A stretch of 64,000 nucleotides of DNA from Corynebacterium endometrii (lineage in GTDB: Bacteria > Actinomycetota > Actinomycetes > Mycobacteriales > Mycobacteriaceae): positions 558,001 through 622,000 of the forward strand of contig NZ_CP039247.1 in the NCBI RefSeq assembly GCF_004795735.1, given 5' to 3'. Of the stretch, positions 60,671 through 64,000 are shown piece after piece. The notes beneath the pieces are model-generated. The model had not been told where the DNA came from. It did no database searches and worked only from the letters and a program-made list of their open reading frames with translations. The first letter of the stretch is position 1, and each line of letters starts with the position of its first letter. Made by a program: the position numbers and the translations under genes.

Positions 60671-61915
60671 ATGCAGTTGCTCGACGCACACGCCCGCCAC
60701 TACGCGTGGGGTTCACGGACGCTCATCCCTGAGCTCAAAGGGGAGGAGCCCGGGACCCGGCCGGTAGCGGAGCTGTGGTTTGGTGCGCATCCGGCTAACC
60801 CAAGCACCATTGGTGATGAGCGCCTAGATGACATCATCGCCGCCGCACCGGAGGCTATGCTGGGTGCGCAGGTGTGCGCGAAGTTCGATGGCCGCTTGCC
60901 ATTCCTGATGAAAATCCTGGCCGCGGGAGAGCCCCTGAGCCTTCAGGCGCACCCAACCCCGGAGCAGGCGCGCGATGGATTCGAGAGGGAAGATGCCGCC
61001 GGCATTGCCCTGGATGATCCGAAGCGCAATTACAAGGACACGTCCCACAAGCCGGAGATTATCATCGCGCTGACGGACTTCTATGCGATGGCCGGATTCC
61101 GCCCGCTGGAGCAGACCCGCGAGCTCTTTGCCGCCCTGAACTGCGACGGCCTGGCGCACTACGAATCCATGCTGGTGGACAGCCCGGAGGCGGAAGAGTC
61201 CAACCTGCGCGTGCTCTTTACCACCTGGATCACTATTCCGGCGGCCATCCGCACAAAGCTCATTGAGGACGTCACCGTCGCGGCGCACGAGTATGTGGGC
61301 TCCGCGGAGCCGGGGGACTGGATCGCGGGAGTCCTGCGGACGGTTATTGCGCTTCAAGAACAGTACCCGGGGGATCCGGGAGTGCTGGGCGCCTTGCTGC
61401 TCAATCACATTCAGCTAAGCCCCGGTGAAGCCGTCTATCTCGATGCGGGTGAGCTCCACGCTTACGTGCGCGGCATGGGCGTTGAGGTGATGGCCAATTC
61501 TGACAACGTCCTGCGCGGGGGATTGACCTCGAAGCATGTTGACGTGCCGGAACTGGTCAGGGTTTTAAACTTCGAGGCGCTTTCTTCGCCGCGTGTGGAG
61601 CAGGAGGACCTATCCCAGCATGAGTCGCTCTCCGGCGGGGCCGCGTGGGGATATCCGGTGCCCATCGATGAGTTCTCCGTCGTCCGCTGCGAGCTAAGCG
61701 GGGATGATTCTGTGGAGCTGGCTAGCTCCCGCCCAGGAATCGTCCTGTGCACGGCTGGGCGGACCGTAATCGAACACGCCGATCCGCAGGCTGGTCCGGA
61801 CCCCGTCACCCTCAGCCCGGGCCAGGCGGTGTGGCTGCCGGCTAACGCCGCGCCGTGCAAGGCTAGCGTGGGTGAGGGCGCCGAAAGCACGCAGCTATTC
61901 ATAGCCCGGGCTTAG
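60671..61915 (+). CDS. manA: Mannose-6-phosphate isomerase, type I
   Basis: Encodes 414 aa. YAWGS at the N-terminus, zinc ligands in LSLQAHPTPEQA (Gln, His), THKPE-like DTSHKPEIIIAL (Glu) and LDAGELHAYVRG (His). It links fructose 6-phosphate to mannose 6-phosphate and feeds pmmA and manC. The nearest purine-rich site (AAGGAAAA) is about 11 nt before ATG 60671. Confidence 0.94.
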   Translation: MQLLDAHARHYAWGSRTLIPELKGEEPGTRPVAELWFGAHPANPSTIGDERLDDIIAAAPEAMLGAQVCAKFDGRLPFLMKILAAGEPLSLQAHPTPEQARDGFEREDAAGIALDDPKRNYKDTSHKPEIIIALTDFYAMAGFRPLEQTRELFAALNCDGLAHYESMLVDSPEAEESNLRVLFTTWITIPAAIRTKLIEDVTVAAHEYVGSAEPGDWIAGVLRTVIALQEQYPGDPGVLGALLLNHIQLSPGEAVYLDAGELHAYVRGMGVEVMANSDNVLRGGLTSKHVDVPELVRVLNFEALSSPRVEQEDLSQHESLSGGAAWGYPVPIDEFSVVRCELSGDDSVELASSRPGIVLCTAGRTVIEHADPQAGPDPVTLSPGQAVWLPANAAPCKASVGEGAESTQLFIARA

Positions 61916-61975
61916 AGTCTTTAACTAAGGCCCACCCGGGCCACTGCAATTCAAGCTGGGCCTGAAAAAGAAGGA

Positions 61976-62009
61976 ATGCCCTTGGAGCGCGAGTCCAAGG
62001 GCATTTTTT
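61976..62009 (+). terminator. Strong terminator of manA
   Basis: Perfect 11-bp stem (61976-61986 with 61994-62004), 7-nt loop, then six T. It separates manA from the convergent Pro-rich gene, whose stop is 11 nt away. Confidence 0.93.
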
Positions 62010-62014
62010 GATGT

Positions 62015-62890
62015 CTAGTTCGTTGGCGCGGGCTCGGAGGCAGTGGCAGAAGCCTCAGGCACCCGGGTTTGCGTATCACCGGGCGTTTCGTCTGCGCCAT
62101 TGTTCCGGTTGGCCCCATCCTCCTGAGGGGATGTGGTAGTTGGTTCCTCCGAAGTGTCAGCGTCCGGTGTGCCGGTAGGTTCCGAATCCCCCGTTGGTTC
62201 GGGGTCCTCGCCTGGCTCAGGGGTCTCCGGGGTGACCTCATCCGGCGTGGGGGTTGGGACCGGGGTAGGGGTATCGCCTCCCGAGGGGCGCGTTGGCCTA
62301 GTGGTTTCGGGCTCGCGGCCCTCGTCGCGGTCATCGTCCCCGCCACCGATGTTGGGAACCCAAGGGTCGGGCAGGAAGGGCAGATCGAAGGTTGGGAAAC
62401 CGGGCTTTGGATCGCGTGGCGCCGGCTGGTTCTCCTGAACCTGCGGCTCTGCGGGCTCTGGGGTGTCCGCAGCCGGTAGATCCGCCTCACCCGGCTCAGC
62501 GGATCCCGGGGCCTCGGAAATGTTGTCAGGGCGGTAGAAGCGCGTGGGCTCCGGCTGGCTGTTTGGCGCGCCAAGGTAGGCGTTAGGCGCCAAGAATGGG
62601 TCATCCGCCAAGGCCTCCGCCGCTTGCTGGCCCATTGCCTGAGTTTGAGAGTTGGAACGGCGCTGGGTAGGTGTGCTTTGCGTTGAGTGGTTACCAGAGG
62701 TGGCCTGGGTAGAATGTGATCCTCCGCCGGGCTGCTCAGTCTGTGTGGTGTGCAGCGTGGTAGACATGGCAATATCAGACGCAGAGGGAGACTGTGGAGT
62801 GCTGAGACGCCAGACGCTCACGCCAACAGCGGCTGCGGTAAGTAATCCAGCGATGATGAACGTCATCACGCGGCGGGTTTCAGTATTCAC
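62015..62890 (-). CDS. Membrane-anchored Pro/Thr/Glu-rich surface protein
   Basis: Encodes 291 aa from GTG 62890 (AAAGGGG 8 nt upstream; ATG/GTG starts further up have weaker sites). A short cytoplasmic start and one membrane helix (about residues 10-30: FIIAGLLTAAAVGVSVW) are followed by an entirely low-complexity outer part: Ser/Thr/Gln-rich (35-85), then Pro/Glu/Thr-rich (130-290). No enzymatic domain. It probably spans the cell wall; Thr/Pro repeats are possible O-mannosylation targets. Confidence 0.75.
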   Translation of the reverse strand: MNTETRRVMTFIIAGLLTAAAVGVSVWRLSTPQSPSASDIAMSTTLHTTQTEQPGGGSHSTQATSGNHSTQSTPTQRRSNSQTQAMGQQAAEALADDPFLAPNAYLGAPNSQPEPTRFYRPDNISEAPGSAEPGEADLPAADTPEPAEPQVQENQPAPRDPKPGFPTFDLPFLPDPWVPNIGGGDDDRDEGREPETTRPTRPSGGDTPTPVPTPTPDEVTPETPEPGEDPEPTGDSEPTGTPDADTSEEPTTTSPQEDGANRNNGADETPGDTQTRVPEASATASEPAPTN

Positions 62891-63005
62891 CGTCCATCCC
62901 CTTTCACTGGTCACAAGATGGTAACGACCATACCATGATGTATATAGATTGAGAACACACCGCTGCTATCCCGCCGCGGCCGGATATTTAACAAAGGAGG
63001 ATGCT

Positions 63006-63359
63006 ATGAGCACCTGGGATGAAGAAATCTTCACAAATGAAACCAACGTGGATTTTCTCGATGAACTCGCGGGGCTTGATGATGAAGACATCGTAGAGGC
63101 GGTCCGCGACGCAGTGATCCTGGCGGCCGCCGGGGACGGCGTTAGTGAAGATGAGCTAAGCAACGGCTACGCCGCAGCGACTATCGCCGCAATCTGGGCG
63201 GGCGCGCCCTTTAGCGCCGGTGACGTGGTCTCTAGCTACCCATTCATCCGCGGCCTCGCGGGTTCGGGCGATGAAGAACTTGAAGAAAAGGCCGCCGAAC
63301 TGCTGGAGGGCGTGGAGGCGGAATACGATTTGGAAGTCTTTATCGAGGCGCTTTCTTAA
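63006..63359 (+). CDS. DUF4259 family protein
   Basis: Encodes 117 aa from ATG 63006 with AAAGGAGG 5-8 nt upstream. It matches DUF4259 at MSTWDEEIFTNETNVDFLDEL (shown in parts MSTWDEEIF, NVDFLDEL) and is strongly acidic and helical. Family function is unknown; some members neighbour toxin-immunity genes, but nothing of that kind is visible here. Confidence 0.8.
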   Translation: MSTWDEEIFTNETNVDFLDELAGLDDEDIVEAVRDAVILAAAGDGVSEDELSNGYAAATIAAIWAGAPFSAGDVVSSYPFIRGLAGSGDEELEEKAAELLEGVEAEYDLEVFIEALS

Positions 63360-63522
63360 ACAGCTGCTGCAACGGCTACTGCCGCGCCGCTGGCGCGTGA
63401 ACGCTTAAACGTTCCCACGGGGAATCGCTGCGAAATGCCGGTTGGTTCGGCATTTCGGGTGGTTACGCGAACCCGCCGATAGTGACAAGGTTATCCGGAT
63501 ATTCGATAGGAAATTTTAAACT

Positions 63523-64000
63523 GTGATTCTCGCCATAGAGGGCATCGACGGTGCCGGCAAAAACACTCTGGTCCGGCGGATTGGCCAGGAACTCGGGGTG
63601 ACGGTGGAGCTGCTGGCATTCCCACGTTACGAGGAGTCCGTCCACGCGCAGCTGGCGCAGGAGGCGCTCTACGGCCGCATGGGGGATCTGACTGACTCCA
63701 TTTACGGCATGGCCACCCTTTTTGCCCTCGACCGCCACGGCGCCGTGGAGCGGCTGCGCGCGGCCAAGGATTCCCGCGAACTCCTTATCTTGGACAGGTA
63801 TGTGGCCTCCAATGCCGCATACTCCGCGGCGCGCCTTGGCGATGATTCCATTATGGATTGGGTGTATGAGCTCGAATTCGGGCGCCTGGGCCTGCCCCGC
63901 CCCGATCTCCAGGTGTTCCTGGATACCGATGTATCCCTGGCCGCGTCGCGCGCGCAGTCCCGTGCGGACGCGGATGCCACCCGCGAGCGCGATGAATATG
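63523..64000 (+). CDS. tmk: Thymidylate kinase, N-terminal part (cut by window edge)
   Basis: The first 159 codons are present from GTG 63523. P-loop GIDGAGKNT, the LLAFPRYEE segment and the LDRYVASNAAYSAAR (DRY) motif identify dTMP kinase, which makes dTDP. An AGGAA element is about 11 nt upstream. In C. glutamicum the gene precedes mtrA-mtrB. Confidence 0.93.
   Translation, partial: MILAIEGIDGAGKNTLVRRIGQELGVTVELLAFPRYEESVHAQLAQEALYGRMGDLTDSIYGMATLFALDRHGAVERLRAAKDSRELLILDRYVASNAAYSAARLGDDSIMDWVYELEFGRLGLPRPDLQVFLDTDVSLAASRAQSRADADATRERDEY

Noticed and set aside
1..64000. CRISPR arrays, prophage genes, toxin-antitoxin pairs or rRNA operons
   Set aside because: No regularly spaced repeats, no integrase or phage structural genes, no paired small antitoxin-toxin genes and no rRNA-like stretches were seen.

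Overview
The window is a high-GC chromosome segment from a mycolate-type actinobacterium, almost certainly a Corynebacterium. The evidence is gene content and order: accBC, a sulfurtransferase, maf-accE-dtsR2-dtsR1, birA, a PH-like membrane protein, purK-purE, a trehalose-type ABC transporter, then lcpA, wbbL, manC, a WhiB2-type gene, pmmA, a TobH-like gene, manA and tmk. From memory this largely follows the C. glutamicum cg0802-cg0863 order. No rRNA or tRNA gene and no CRISPR array was seen.

Region 1 (1-24.9 kb) is housekeeping core. It holds acyl-CoA carboxylase subunits for fatty and mycolic acid precursors (AccBC, AccD1, DtsR2, AccE) and the biotin ligase that modifies AccBC. It also holds a low-affinity phosphate transporter, a disaccharide ABC importer, purK-purE, a ribokinase with its LacI-type regulator, an unusual two-domain RNase H protein, an OsmC-like protein and several unknown proteins. 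A 32-codon gene with its own promoter and terminator lies at 8595-8693.

Region 2 (25-46 kb) is accessory and of lower GC in parts. First comes a four-carbon acid-sugar (threonate/erythronate type) operon: GntP permease, 3-hydroxyacid dehydrogenase and DUF1537 kinase, with a GntR/FCD regulator, an HpcH/HpaI aldolase and an aldehyde dehydrogenase nearby. A secreted S1 protease sits among them. Next are a decayed sortase-anchored surface protein, a serine/threonine-type transporter, an IclR regulator with a palindromic site, and an mhpD-mhpF-mhpE operon (2-hydroxypentadienoate to pyruvate and acetyl-CoA). A TauE/SafE permease gene is split by an IS3-family element with a readable 3-bp target duplication. 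A DUF3558-like lipoprotein and a 563-residue helical, Gly-rich protein form a two-gene unit.

Region 3 (46-64 kb) returns to core cell-envelope genes: LCP ligase, rhamnosyltransferase, GDP-mannose pyrophosphorylase, WhiB2-type regulator, phosphomannomutase, TobH-like SIS protein and mannose-6-phosphate isomerase. Inserted between pmmA and the SIS gene is a sulfite-reduction and siroheme module (fpr, cysI, cysX, cbiX-type chelatase, SUMT). It has a consensus McbR box and nested dyads in the fpr-cysI divergent promoter. The window ends inside thymidylate kinase.

A recurring architectural signal is leaderless transcription. At least 18 genes have a TANNNT -10 hexamer 6-8 nt before the start codon and no Shine-Dalgarno sequence; this decided many of the start calls below.
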